Shown piece after piece: positions 17,491-26,548 of a stretch of 52,076 nt of DNA. Position 1 is the first letter of the stretch. Each line of letters begins with the position of its first letter. The translations under genes were made by a program, and so were the position numbers. The notes under the pieces were generated by a model. The model was not told the DNA's origin, ran no database searches, and was given only the letters and a program-made list of their open reading frames with translations. The DNA comes from a virus. The DNA lies in the IMG/VR virus record IMGVR_UViG_3300025120_000078, positions 1 through 52,076 of that record; one strand, 5' to 3'.

Positions 17491-18255
17491 ATGGCAAAAC
17501 AAAAAGAAAAGTACGAAAACAAAGCCTATAGGCTTACAGGTAACCAACATCCACTTTCATATATGTTGGCATCACGACACTCAAGTAGATCTCCTTTATT
17601 ACATTTTGATGACGAACAAGGTATTAACAGGCCTTTACGTTATGCTCGTAATCAAAAATCTCCTTTTGAAGATGAACAAGATGGAAACGCTATTTTAGAG
17701 CCAATCGTTTTTGAAGACGGAATGCTTATAGTGGAAAAACAAAATCAATCTTTACAAAAGTTCTTACATTATCACCCAAGTAACGGAATGGTATTTGAGG
17801 AAATAAACAGCTCAAAAGATGCAGCTGAAGAGTTAGAATATGTAGAGGCAGAGTTAGAAGCTCAAATAGAAGCTAAAAAAATAACATCTGATATTCACAA
17901 GCTAACATCAGTTTGTAGAGTTTTAATGGGGAATGGAGTAGATAATATGACTGTTCCAGAATTAAAAAGAGACATTCTTTTATATGCAAAAGCAAGACCA
18001 GAAGATTTTATGGCTACAATAAATGATCCAATGTTAGAACTAATGGATACTATTCATCAGTTTGTAATGGCTGGTTTTATTGCTTACAGAAACAACAATA
18101 AAGATGTTTACTATAACTTACCTAATAATAAAAAGAAAATGCTTACAGTTCCTTATGGAGAAGATCCAAACTATATTATTGGTTCTTTCTTGCAATCAGA
18201 TGAAGGTGTTGAAGTTTATAAACTTTTAAAGAATAAGTTAAAAAATAAAAAGTAA
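17491..18255 (+). CDS. Conserved virion-region protein of unknown function
   Basis: 254 residues between the major capsid terminator and the small insulated protein. The N-terminus (GNQHPLSYMLASRHSSRSPLLHFD) and the block RPLRYARNQKSPFEDEQDG followed by FLHYHPSNGMVF recur, from memory, in related marine phages. The centre (about 112-135) is an acidic helix and the C-terminus is helical and ends in a Lys-rich tail. No enzyme motif. No -7 box is visible between the terminator and this gene, so it may rely on read-through. Possibly a head-associated protein. Confidence 0.7.
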   Translation: MAKQKEKYENKAYRLTGNQHPLSYMLASRHSSRSPLLHFDDEQGINRPLRYARNQKSPFEDEQDGNAILEPIVFEDGMLIVEKQNQSLQKFLHYHPSNGMVFEEINSSKDAAEELEYVEAELEAQIEAKKITSDIHKLTSVCRVLMGNGVDNMTVPELKRDILLYAKARPEDFMATINDPMLELMDTIHQFVMAGFIAYRNNNKDVYYNLPNNKKKMLTVPYGEDPNYIIGSFLQSDEGVEVYKLLKNKLKNKK

Positions 18256-18278
18256 TAACTACTAACTAACGAAAAATT

Positions 18279-18306
18279 AGCTGCCTAAAAAGGTGGCTTT
18301 TTTTTT
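18279..18306 (+). terminator. Intrinsic terminator fused to the following promoter
   Basis: Eight-bp stem agctgcct (18279-18286) / aggtggct (18291-18298), with two G-T pairs, a 4-A loop and a 9-T tract. The T-tract runs directly into the promoter box at 18309. Confidence 0.75.
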
Positions 18307-18308
18307 GC

Positions 18309-18316
18309 TATCTTTG
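18309..18316 (+). promoter_or_regulatory. Bacteroidota-type -7 box (TATCTTTG)
   Basis: TATCTTTG starts 3 bp after the T-tract of the terminator (context ttttttttgctatctttgta) and 41 bp before the ATG at 18350. The same terminator-T-tract-promoter arrangement recurs at 18684-18700. It places the true start of the gene at 18350, since an upstream in-frame ATG at 18293 would lie inside the terminator. Confidence 0.75.
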
Positions 18317-18349
18317 TACTTTATTAACCCATTAAAAACTTTTTATAAA

Positions 18350-18628
18350 ATGGCAAAATTTCTTAAAATTACAAATGCTCCAATTACAGGTCAACTAATT
18401 AGTGTTGACGGAGTTAAAGCTCTTGCTACTGCATCAGCTACAGCGGTAACTGTAACAATTGATTATGTTGACGGAACTACAACTACAGTAACAACAGCAG
18501 CTCAAGTTGCTCACGATGTTTATGATGCTATCATGGACGGAATGGAACAAGCTTTAGCTACATCTTGGCAAAAACCTTACTATGAGGTTTTATTACCAAA
18601 AGCTGTTACAAGTATTGTTAATGCTTAA
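18350..18628 (+). CDS. Small insulated virion protein, possible head decoration protein
   Basis: 92 residues from ATG 18350 (MAKFLKITNAPITGQLISVDG...). An in-frame ATG at 18293 exists but sits within the upstream terminator/promoter, so it is rejected. The product is beta-rich and Thr/Val/Ala-rich. It is transcribed alone: its own promoter and terminator and a second promoter right after. That design, and its place after the capsid gene, suggests a very abundant small protein such as a capsid decoration protein. No family can be named with certainty. Confidence 0.75.
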   Translation: MAKFLKITNAPITGQLISVDGVKALATASATAVTVTIDYVDGTTTTVTTAAQVAHDVYDAIMDGMEQALATSWQKPYYEVLLPKAVTSIVNA

Positions 18629-18654
18629 TAAGCAAATTAACTAACCAATACCTT

Positions 18655-18689
18655 AAGAGGCTACAAAAAAAAGTAGCCTCTTTTTTTTT
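18655..18689 (+). terminator. Strong intrinsic terminator after the small virion protein
   Basis: Ten-bp perfect stem aagaggctac (18655-18664) / gtagcctctt (18673-18682), loop of eight As, and a 9-T tract. The T-tract again abuts a promoter box (18692). Confidence 0.9.
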
Positions 18690-18691
18690 GC

Positions 18692-18699
18692 TATCTTTG
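18692..18699 (+). promoter_or_regulatory. Bacteroidota-type -7 box (TATCTTTG) for the tail operon
   Basis: TATCTTTG starts 2 bp after the terminator T-tract and its trailing TTGC, 15 bp before the ATG at 18715, leaving a very short leader. It would drive the long connector/tail operon. Confidence 0.75.
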
Positions 18700-18714
18700 T
18701 AAAAAGAATTAATT

Positions 18715-19692
18715 ATGCCTATAAATGAAGTACGAAATACCGTATTAGCCTTAGCCAATAAAAATAATTATGGATACATATCTCCAGCAGATTTTAATCT
18801 GTATGCTCAACAAGCTCAAATGGATATGTTTGAAGATTATTTTTATCAATATAATAATCAATTATTAAAAGAAAACTTAAGACAATCAGGATCTGGTTAT
18901 GCTGATATATCAAAGGGTTTAGTTGAAGTTATTGATACATTTTATGTAAATACTCCGTTATTTAATGCTGCTACAACTCAATTAGGAAACATTCAAAGTA
19001 ATTTATATACATTGCCAGCTGACTATTATTTAATTAATAAGATGATGGTCTTTACTAAAGAATTAGCGGCAGGAGTAACAACTTCGACCAATGGCGGTTC
19101 TACAGCGGTAAACGACACTACAGCAGACTTTATTGTGGCTGGAGTGGCTGTTGGAGATATAGTTTCTACTATTACAGGAGGAGTGGTTTATAACACCACT
19201 GTTTCACGAGTAGTTAGTGCAACTAATATTTTAGTGTTTCCAACGTTTGGAACATCCGTATGGAATAATATAGGAAAAACTTATAACATCTATTCAGCTA
19301 ATAATATTATTGAAGCAGAAAGGGTAGCGCAAAGTAAAATAACAATGTTAAATAATTCTATTTTAACAAAACCAAATATTAGTTATCCTGCATATACACA
19401 AAATGCATTAGTTGCAGAAGCTTTTCCAATTACAATAAATAAAATTGGTCAATTAACTTCTCAGTACGTTAGATATCCTTTAACACCAAACTGGACTTAT
19501 GCTTCTTTGGTGGGTGGAGAACCTTTATTTGATGGAGACCAAGCTGATTATCAAGATTTTGAATTACCACTTTCTGACGAACCTATGCTTGTTGCTAAAA
19601 TATGTCAATATGTAGGTCTTGAAATACGAGAGGCTGATGTATTAGCTTTTGGTCAAAATTTAGAAATAACTGAAAACCAACAACAATCATAA
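18715..19692 (+). CDS. Head-tail connector / adaptor ring protein candidate
   Basis: 325 residues. The N-terminal helical part (VRNTVLALANKNNYGYISPADFNLYAQQAQMDMFEDYF) and later LPADYYLINKMMVF and RYPLTPNWTY resemble adaptor/ring proteins of podoviruses that sit under the portal. A Gly/Thr/Val-rich stretch (about 118-185) looks like an inserted beta domain. It begins the tail operon and is 2 bp from the next connector gene. Related crAss-like phages have two successive ring proteins here. Assigned by position and pattern. Confidence 0.6.
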   Translation: MPINEVRNTVLALANKNNYGYISPADFNLYAQQAQMDMFEDYFYQYNNQLLKENLRQSGSGYADISKGLVEVIDTFYVNTPLFNAATTQLGNIQSNLYTLPADYYLINKMMVFTKELAAGVTTSTNGGSTAVNDTTADFIVAGVAVGDIVSTITGGVVYNTTVSRVVSATNILVFPTFGTSVWNNIGKTYNIYSANNIIEAERVAQSKITMLNNSILTKPNISYPAYTQNALVAEAFPITINKIGQLTSQYVRYPLTPNWTYASLVGGEPLFDGDQADYQDFELPLSDEPMLVAKICQYVGLEIREADVLAFGQNLEITENQQQS

Positions 19693-19694
19693 TT

Positions 19695-20618
19695 ATGGCA
19701 TATATAAACGATTACGCATATTATCAAAATTCAGGAAATAATCCTACCGATGCTAACTGGGGTTCTTATCAGTTTGTTTCTTTGTCAGATATAGTTAACA
19801 ACTTTATGTTAATGTATCAAGGAAATCATGAGCTTATAAATAATATAGAAAGATACCAAGTTTTATTTCACGCAAAAAGAGGAATACAAGAGTTGAATTA
19901 TGACGCAATGAAGGAAATAAAAATTCTTCAATTAGACGTTACTAATCAATTACGATTTGTACTACCTCCTGACTATGTAAACTGGGTTAGAATTTCTCAA
20001 ATGGTAAATGGTATTTTACATCCTTTATCAGAAAACATTCAAACTAATTGGTCTTCAGCATATCTTCAAGACAATAATTCTAATATTTTATTTGATCAAG
20101 ATGGAAATGCTTTAAGTCCTCAAGAGTCTGAGGTTAGCTTAAATCAGATGTCGACAACAGCTCCAAGTATTTACTTAAATTCAGGTAGTCCGTATAACGG
20201 ATCTGAAGGGTGGAATATAAATGGAGTATGGTGTTTTAATTATTCTATTGGATCTCGTTTTGGGTTAAACACTGAAACAGCTAATTCTAATCCAACTTTT
20301 ACTATTGATAAGCAATCAGGAGTTATAAACTTCAGTAATATGATAGCCTCTTCTTCAGTTGTTTTAGAATATGTATCTGACGGAATGGAAAATGGTGTTG
20401 ATACTGACGTTCACGTAAATAAACTATTTGAACAATACATATATGCATATATTAGATACTCTATATTAAACGGAAGAGTTGGTGTAACAGAGTATGTCGT
20501 TAATAGAGCGAGAAAAGATAAATCTTCTTTATTAAGAAACGCAAAAATAAGATTAAGCAATATACATCCTGGTAGACTATTAATGAATTTACGAGGCCAG
20601 AATAAATGGATAAAATAA
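19695..20618 (+). CDS. Tail tubular protein A-like (T7 gp11-like) ring protein candidate
   Basis: 307 residues. The block NNIERYQVLFHAKRGIQELNYDAMKEIK followed by LPPDYVNWVRIS is the helical-plus-beta pattern of adaptor proteins that join portal and tail nozzle in podoviruses. The C-terminus has a helical region (KLFEQYIYAYIRYSIL) and a basic tail. The gene abuts the 1616-residue nozzle-like protein (1-bp gap), as gp11/gp12-type pairs do. Confidence 0.65.
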   Translation: MAYINDYAYYQNSGNNPTDANWGSYQFVSLSDIVNNFMLMYQGNHELINNIERYQVLFHAKRGIQELNYDAMKEIKILQLDVTNQLRFVLPPDYVNWVRISQMVNGILHPLSENIQTNWSSAYLQDNNSNILFDQDGNALSPQESEVSLNQMSTTAPSIYLNSGSPYNGSEGWNINGVWCFNYSIGSRFGLNTETANSNPTFTIDKQSGVINFSNMIASSSVVLEYVSDGMENGVDTDVHVNKLFEQYIYAYIRYSILNGRVGVTEYVVNRARKDKSSLLRNAKIRLSNIHPGRLLMNLRGQNKWIK

Positions 20619-20619
20619 T

Positions 20620-23600
20620 ATGGGGAAGTCTGAAATAGTTACAACTAATTTTATTGCAGGTAGAATGAATAAATCCATAGACGAACGATTGCTTCCTCCT
20701 GGGGAGTATATTGACGCTATGAATGTTCGCTTAGGATCTACAGAAACAACTGAAATAGGCGCTGTTGAAAACTCAAGAGGTAATGAACAGCTTACTTCAG
20801 TTAGTTTTGAGGGAACTTTTTTATCCTCAACTGCGGTATGCATAGGGGCTTATGAAGATGGTATGAGGGAAAATATTTATTGGTTTATACACGATGCAAA
20901 TTTTTCTGCAAAAATTGGAGGTATTGACTTAATAGTTTCCTTTAACACTCAAAATCAAGTTGTTAGATACCATGTGGTTTCTACTTCAGTATTAAATTTT
21001 GATCCTGAGTATTTAATAACCGCAGTTGATTTAGTAGATGGAGAGTTGTTGTTTTTTACAGATGACAAAAATCCTCCACGAATGATAAATATAGGTAGAA
21101 ACTATCCTTTTCCAGTGGGAAATACAGATCAAATTGTTGAAGAAGACATATCTGTAATAGTTAAACCTCCTGGTTTTGAAGATGTAGTTGGATCAAATGT
21201 AAATTTAGCTGCTCCATTAGTTCAACTTGTAAATCTACCAGGTAATGAAAATTATTTAAAAGAACGATTTGTTTGTTTTGCTTATAGATATAGATATCAG
21301 GATAATCAATATAGCGCTACTTCATTATTTACAAAACCAGCTTTTGCAGCAAGCACGTTTGTTTTTGACACAAGAAATTATTTAAATGGCGGAATGGTTA
21401 ATAGGTATAACGGAGCAGTTATAACTTTTAATACTGGTAGTGAGCGTGTTTTAGAAATTGACTTGCTTTATAAAGAAACAACGTCAAACTCAATTTTTGT
21501 AATAGAGAGATTTAAAAAACAAGATTATGGGTGGGCAGATAATACATCTAAAACTTACTCTTTTACAAATAGTAAAATATACACAACAATAGGTGGAGAT
21601 GAGTTATTAAGACAATACGACAATGTTCCAAGATTAGCAAAAGCTCAAACAATTATGAGTAATAGATTGTTTTACGGAAACTTTGTAGATGGATATAACT
21701 TTAGAAGAAATAGTGCTGAAGGTTCAAATATTGCTTTAAATTATTCAACTACCTACATTTCTAAAAATGTAGATTTTATAACTTTAGAAATTCCAGAGCC
21801 TGGGAATGGAAGCGCTTATACTATTTCTGGAACAACTGAAAATATAAATAACAGTAAAATTACTGTAAACTTAGCTGAAATTTCAAACAAACTAAAAGTA
21901 GGTGCTGTATTAGGTCTGTCTTTTAGGCTTGAACACGCTAAATTAACAGGAACAACCACTACTGATTGTTACGAAGATAATGAAGAGTTTAAAAACGCAA
22001 GTTTTCCGCTAACAATATCTATTACATTAAGTGAAGATTATTCTTCTGTTTACGATTTTTTAAGTTCAGCTCAGTTTCAAGACGCGATAGGTACAGGTAT
22101 ATTGTCGGATGGTAGATTTAAAACTTTACCATTAGCAGACACAGGAAGTTCTTTAACGGATTTATTTAATAATACTTTAACTTCTCCAGCAATAAACTGT
22201 ACATTTACTAAGTTTAATAGTAGTATAACAGACGCAACTGCACAGCAAGGGTTTGCATTAACTGCGGTAGTCCCAGGATCTGATACATTTGAGTTGCAGG
22301 TACTTGCAATGAATTATCAAGCCATAGATGTTACAGATCCAAATGCTCCGATAACAACAAATATGTTTGAGTTTTTTAGATTTATTTCTGGAAACATTAC
22401 GTTTAGCTCAGACAATGACACTACAAGCTTACATAGTAACAGAGATTATGAAACAGGAATTGTTTATATGGACGAGTATGCTCGTGCCTCTACAGTGTTG
22501 GTTTCTGAATATAACACAGTTTATATTGAGCCAGCAAATTCAGTTAGTGTAAATAGCATTTTAGTTCAAGTAAATAGCGTAGCTCCTTATTGGGCTAAAA
22601 AATATAAATTCGTTGTAAAGCCAAGTTTAGGTACTTATGAGACTATATTTACAAATTTCTATTATGTAAGACCAAGTGATAACATGATTTTCTTTAAATT
22701 AGAAGGTGATAACGCTAATAAGGTTACAAAGGGACAAACGCTAATAGTAAAAGGAGATGTAGATGGAGCTTTACCAAGGGTAGAGAAAGTTACTGTCTTA
22801 GATGTAACTGCAGAGTCTACAGATTTCTTACAAGAAGCTGGGGAAATTGGTTTTGAAGATATAAGTCAATTACCAGGACTATATATGAATGTTAAAAATC
22901 AAAATTTTAATGTTACAATTCCTGACGATTCGGTTATAGATTACGGAGAACAAAAAGCTTCTACATCCGCTGATGGTTGTTCATCGAAAAGGCAAGTAGG
23001 ATATCCTTGTTTTACTACAGAGTATGATTCTACCACAGGAGCTGTAGTTTCTACAACAAACTATACTGTTCCAGGTGGTTCTGTTATAAAATTAAAATTT
23101 AAAGCTCAAAGATCTTCAACTGGTTTTCCAGGTGGAGCGCCAGAATATACTTGGGAATGGGAACAGCAATTTGTTGCAAGTAGAGATTACCCAGATTTAA
23201 AAAGATGGTATGATGGAGATAATGTAAATGTGCTGTTGGCTTCACCAGGAAATGTAAATGGTTTTGGTGCTGATGATGTTATTGCTACTTATGATGCTGG
23301 ATATGTAAACGCTTCAATACCTGACAGTGGGTTTCCTCCGTTTGTTACAGGTAATATTTATGGCTTTGCTGGTAATCTTCCATGTGAAAGATTTAGAATA
23401 AGACTTGGTTTTGTTCAAGATGTTCCAGCTGATGATAGTTCTCCATTGTATTTTGGTATAAATAGTGGTGTTCCTGGGGCAAACAGGTCTTTTGCTTCTG
23501 ACAGAAAATCAAGTATATCTGCTGACATCGTTGTATTTAGAGCTAATACGTTGATGATTTTTGAATCAGAGCCTTTAGACGCAAGTCCAGATTTATATTA

Positions 23601-25470
23601 TGATGCAAGTGAAATGTATGACATTGACGCTAATTATAATCATTTATCAGGAACAGGAGATTTTGATCAAAACCAAACTTCTTCGCAAGATGCAGTTGTT
23701 GAGTTAAATTTTTCTGATGTTTACACATTTGGAAATGGTGTTGAGAGCTATAAGATTAAAGATAGATTAGCTGCTAAAAGTTTTCAGTTAGGAGAAAGAA
23801 CATTATCTGTTTCTAATCAAGATTATAAAGAAACTGATAGGTTTGAAGGAATGACCTATAGCGGTGTTTATAGTAGTAATTCTGGAACAAACAACTTAAA
23901 TGAATTTAATTTAGGTTTAGTAAACTTTAAGGATTTAGAAACTTCTTATGGGCCTATTCAAAAAATGCACGCTCGTAAAACAGATATATTAGTTTTGCAA
24001 GAGGATAAAATTTCATATGTTTTAGCAAGTAAAAACCAATTAACCGACTCAACTGGTGGCGGTGTGGTTACTTCAGTTCCTCAAATATTAGGAACTCAAA
24101 TTGCTCGTATTGAAGAGTATGGAATTAGTTTTAATCCTGAAAGTTTTATAACTCATGGGTTTGATACTTATTTTACAGATTCAAAAAGAGGGGCTGTTTT
24201 AATGCTATCAGGAGGCGCTTCGGAAGGAGGTGGTGGAGAAAGCTTAACTGTAATCTCCGAGTCTGGTATGAGATCTTTTTTTAGAGATGAGTTTTATGAA
24301 AATCTAAATAATCAAAAATTAGGAGCGTTTGATCCTTATATGGATGAATACGTCTTAGCGATGAATGATAAGCCAGTTCCTATACCTCCGCAGGTAGTCC
24401 CATGTGGTACATCTGTTACTAAAAACGGATTACAAGTTGGTACAGCTTTTTCTTCTACAGTAAATTTTGGAAATGTAATTGGAGATGTACTAATTGGATA
24501 TAGTGTAACTTCAGGAAGTATTACAATTTCTGTATTATGGAATGGAACTACAGTTACAAGTGGTGCTTTAACTGGCTCAGGATCTTATACCTGGAGTAAG
24601 TCTTTAAACACTCCAAGTAATGCAGTTGTAACTGTAAACGCTGTTGGCTCTTCTTCAAGTTTTACAGTAGACTACAACTGTCCTGAGCAAGTAAACATAA
24701 CTGTTGTAAAAGTTGTTATGAACTCGGCTGTGGATGCTGACAAATATATTCATGCAGAATATTTTTGGGAAAACACAACAACTATAAGTCCAATTGATAG
24801 TGATTTATGTCAGTTTGGTAATTCTCATTTAATTGCGTCTACTTATGATCCTCAAGTTGGAATAAGGTCTTTAGGGGTATTTCCAAATGATGGAGTAGAT
24901 TTAACCATAAGATCTAATAAAATTAATTTTGATGATTATGACTGGGGTTATCCTGATGATAATTTTAAATACTTATCAAGCAACACATTATATCAAAACA
25001 ACCAATCAGATATAGCAGCCTTATTAGCTGCAGCTGCCACTATACCAAATGGAAGTGTTGTTGAGGCGTCAGAAGGACTATATGAGGCTACATTAAGCTC
25101 TTTGTCTATACCTGTTAATAATCAATATTTATATTTGATATACGACTACAGAACGACATCGTGTCAACAGTTTTGTTATGACGCAACTGTTGCTGATCAG
25201 GCTTGTTGTGATTGTTCATTTACTTGTGTTTCTTTTTTAGCAAGCACAAATCAGTCATTGCAAGACGTATGTAATCAACCATTGTCTCAAACATACTATC
25301 ATACTGGATCAGGAACATATCCTGCTTTAAATGATTTTGTTTATTCATCTTCTGCTTGTAACAGTAGTCAAGCAGTGCCTTTAACAGCAGGGTATTATAA
25401 GTCAGAACCAACTAAATATATTAGAGTACAATCAAATGGGTTAGTAATAGAATTAGTAACTTGCCCTTAA
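20620..25470 (+). CDS. Tail nozzle / stabilisation protein (T7 gp12-like, crAss-like)
   Basis: 1616 residues. The start (FIAGRMNKSIDERLLPPGEYIDAMNVRLGSTE) is the recognisable opening of stabilisation/nozzle proteins: SID-RL-PPGEY-DA-NV---S. Further motifs DGELLFFTDDKNPPRMI and a propeller-like repeat core follow; LQEDKISYVLA and GFDTYFTDSKRGAVL come late. The C-terminus is Cys-rich (CQQFC, CCDCSFTC) and ends with a short module A-GYY ... NGLVIELVTC that reappears in the next gene. It should form the tail tube/nozzle below the adaptor rings. Unusually long because of inserted Ig-like and Cys-rich domains. Confidence 0.75.
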   Translation: MGKSEIVTTNFIAGRMNKSIDERLLPPGEYIDAMNVRLGSTETTEIGAVENSRGNEQLTSVSFEGTFLSSTAVCIGAYEDGMRENIYWFIHDANFSAKIGGIDLIVSFNTQNQVVRYHVVSTSVLNFDPEYLITAVDLVDGELLFFTDDKNPPRMINIGRNYPFPVGNTDQIVEEDISVIVKPPGFEDVVGSNVNLAAPLVQLVNLPGNENYLKERFVCFAYRYRYQDNQYSATSLFTKPAFAASTFVFDTRNYLNGGMVNRYNGAVITFNTGSERVLEIDLLYKETTSNSIFVIERFKKQDYGWADNTSKTYSFTNSKIYTTIGGDELLRQYDNVPRLAKAQTIMSNRLFYGNFVDGYNFRRNSAEGSNIALNYSTTYISKNVDFITLEIPEPGNGSAYTISGTTENINNSKITVNLAEISNKLKVGAVLGLSFRLEHAKLTGTTTTDCYEDNEEFKNASFPLTISITLSEDYSSVYDFLSSAQFQDAIGTGILSDGRFKTLPLADTGSSLTDLFNNTLTSPAINCTFTKFNSSITDATAQQGFALTAVVPGSDTFELQVLAMNYQAIDVTDPNAPITTNMFEFFRFISGNITFSSDNDTTSLHSNRDYETGIVYMDEYARASTVLVSEYNTVYIEPANSVSVNSILVQVNSVAPYWAKKYKFVVKPSLGTYETIFTNFYYVRPSDNMIFFKLEGDNANKVTKGQTLIVKGDVDGALPRVEKVTVLDVTAESTDFLQEAGEIGFEDISQLPGLYMNVKNQNFNVTIPDDSVIDYGEQKASTSADGCSSKRQVGYPCFTTEYDSTTGAVVSTTNYTVPGGSVIKLKFKAQRSSTGFPGGAPEYTWEWEQQFVASRDYPDLKRWYDGDNVNVLLASPGNVNGFGADDVIATYDAGYVNASIPDSGFPPFVTGNIYGFAGNLPCERFRIRLGFVQDVPADDSSPLYFGINSGVPGANRSFASDRKSSISADIVVFRANTLMIFESEPLDASPDLYYDASEMYDIDANYNHLSGTGDFDQNQTSSQDAVVELNFSDVYTFGNGVESYKIKDRLAAKSFQLGERTLSVSNQDYKETDRFEGMTYSGVYSSNSGTNNLNEFNLGLVNFKDLETSYGPIQKMHARKTDILVLQEDKISYVLASKNQLTDSTGGGVVTSVPQILGTQIARIEEYGISFNPESFITHGFDTYFTDSKRGAVLMLSGGASEGGGGESLTVISESGMRSFFRDEFYENLNNQKLGAFDPYMDEYVLAMNDKPVPIPPQVVPCGTSVTKNGLQVGTAFSSTVNFGNVIGDVLIGYSVTSGSITISVLWNGTTVTSGALTGSGSYTWSKSLNTPSNAVVTVNAVGSSSSFTVDYNCPEQVNITVVKVVMNSAVDADKYIHAEYFWENTTTISPIDSDLCQFGNSHLIASTYDPQVGIRSLGVFPNDGVDLTIRSNKINFDDYDWGYPDDNFKYLSSNTLYQNNQSDIAALLAAAATIPNGSVVEASEGLYEATLSSLSIPVNNQYLYLIYDYRTTSCQQFCYDATVADQACCDCSFTCVSFLASTNQSLQDVCNQPLSQTYYHTGSGTYPALNDFVYSSSACNSSQAVPLTAGYYKSEPTKYIRVQSNGLVIELVTCP

Positions 25471-25482
25471 ATAAATAAAACT

Positions 25483-26535
25483 ATGGCAACATTAGGAACA
25501 TATTGTTTCGATGGCGTAAATTTTTCGTCAGCAACATCTTTATATACAGATTCTTCATTAAGCACTTTAGCTGCTGATGGTTATTATGGCCAAGGCTTAA
25601 TAGTTAGACAGCAGTTAAACGGAATATTACTTAATGCTCAACCATGTAGTGCGTGTTTAGTTCCTTGTGGCTCAGGTCTTTCTGCTCAAATAGATGATCA
25701 AAATGGAGTGTTTGATGCTAATATTGATTTAGCTAATGATTTAGGAGCGGTAGTAATACGATGTTGGATGGGAGGCTCTATACCTGATGGTATAATTGCT
25801 ACATGGAATAGTCTTACAACAAATAGATTAACCGCAGCAGATAATCATAATGGAGTTGTATTGCTTAATGGAGCGAGCGTACAAGTAGATTATGCTGGTA
25901 TTGGAAACCAAGGAACAGGACTACCTACTTATGTGGGTAATCAAAACGCAGGTTTATTAACCAACAGTCCTTACAATAGCGCTGGATCTTGTCCAACTCA
26001 AGGGACTTCTCCGTCAAATTTTTCTTTAGTGTCTGGAACGTATGTAGACCAGGGGACTACTCAAAATGTTACAATTGCTTCTGATGCCATAGGTTATAGT
26101 TCTGATGCAAGCACTATACCATCTCCTGTATTTACAATGGTTGTTCCTAAAACATCTGTTACTCCAACAATTTTAAATTTAAAATTATTTGCACCACTTT
26201 GCGGTACTGCATTTAATTGGGAGATAGATTGTCCTGTGGCGTTACCATCTTTTACAGGCTCACCCCTTCAAGGAGGAGTTGGTTGTTTTACTCCAAATAC
26301 AACTTATTATTTTGTAAGGAATGCAATTGGAACAAGTGTGCCTTATACTGTGAGAACTAATGCGTTGCCAGAGATAGGTAATTTTGTTTTTACAGTATCT
26401 GATGGTTCAGTGTACCTAAATGACACCGCCACACTTCAATACGTTATAATAGGAAATCCTGGGCCATCTGGAACAACTGCTTTAGGAATAAGAAATGGAG
26501 TTGTTGTATCTTCAGGGCCTTGTAATCCAACTTAA
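25483..26535 (+). CDS. Cys-containing tail-associated protein with GYY...NG...C module
   Basis: 350 residues, beta-rich, directly after the nozzle gene. The N-terminus (SLYTDSSLSTLAADGYY ... LNGILLNAQPC) matches the last 50 residues of the nozzle protein, and the C-terminus has a similar variant (IRNGVVVSSGPC). Several further Cys (CSACLVPC, CSC-type spacing) suggest metal or disulfide sites. Likely a tail-tip accessory or adhesin; I cannot name a family. It is 12 bp downstream and in the same operon. Confidence 0.65.
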   Translation: MATLGTYCFDGVNFSSATSLYTDSSLSTLAADGYYGQGLIVRQQLNGILLNAQPCSACLVPCGSGLSAQIDDQNGVFDANIDLANDLGAVVIRCWMGGSIPDGIIATWNSLTTNRLTAADNHNGVVLLNGASVQVDYAGIGNQGTGLPTYVGNQNAGLLTNSPYNSAGSCPTQGTSPSNFSLVSGTYVDQGTTQNVTIASDAIGYSSDASTIPSPVFTMVVPKTSVTPTILNLKLFAPLCGTAFNWEIDCPVALPSFTGSPLQGGVGCFTPNTTYYFVRNAIGTSVPYTVRTNALPEIGNFVFTVSDGSVYLNDTATLQYVIIGNPGPSGTTALGIRNGVVVSSGPCNPT

Positions 26536-26548
26536 AAAATAAAAATAT

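Noticed and set aside
18293-18349. Upstream in-frame ATG giving a 111-residue version of the small virion protein
   Set aside because: It lies inside the terminator stem/T-tract and the -7 box; the ATG at 18350 follows a normal leader and gives the typical MAKF start.
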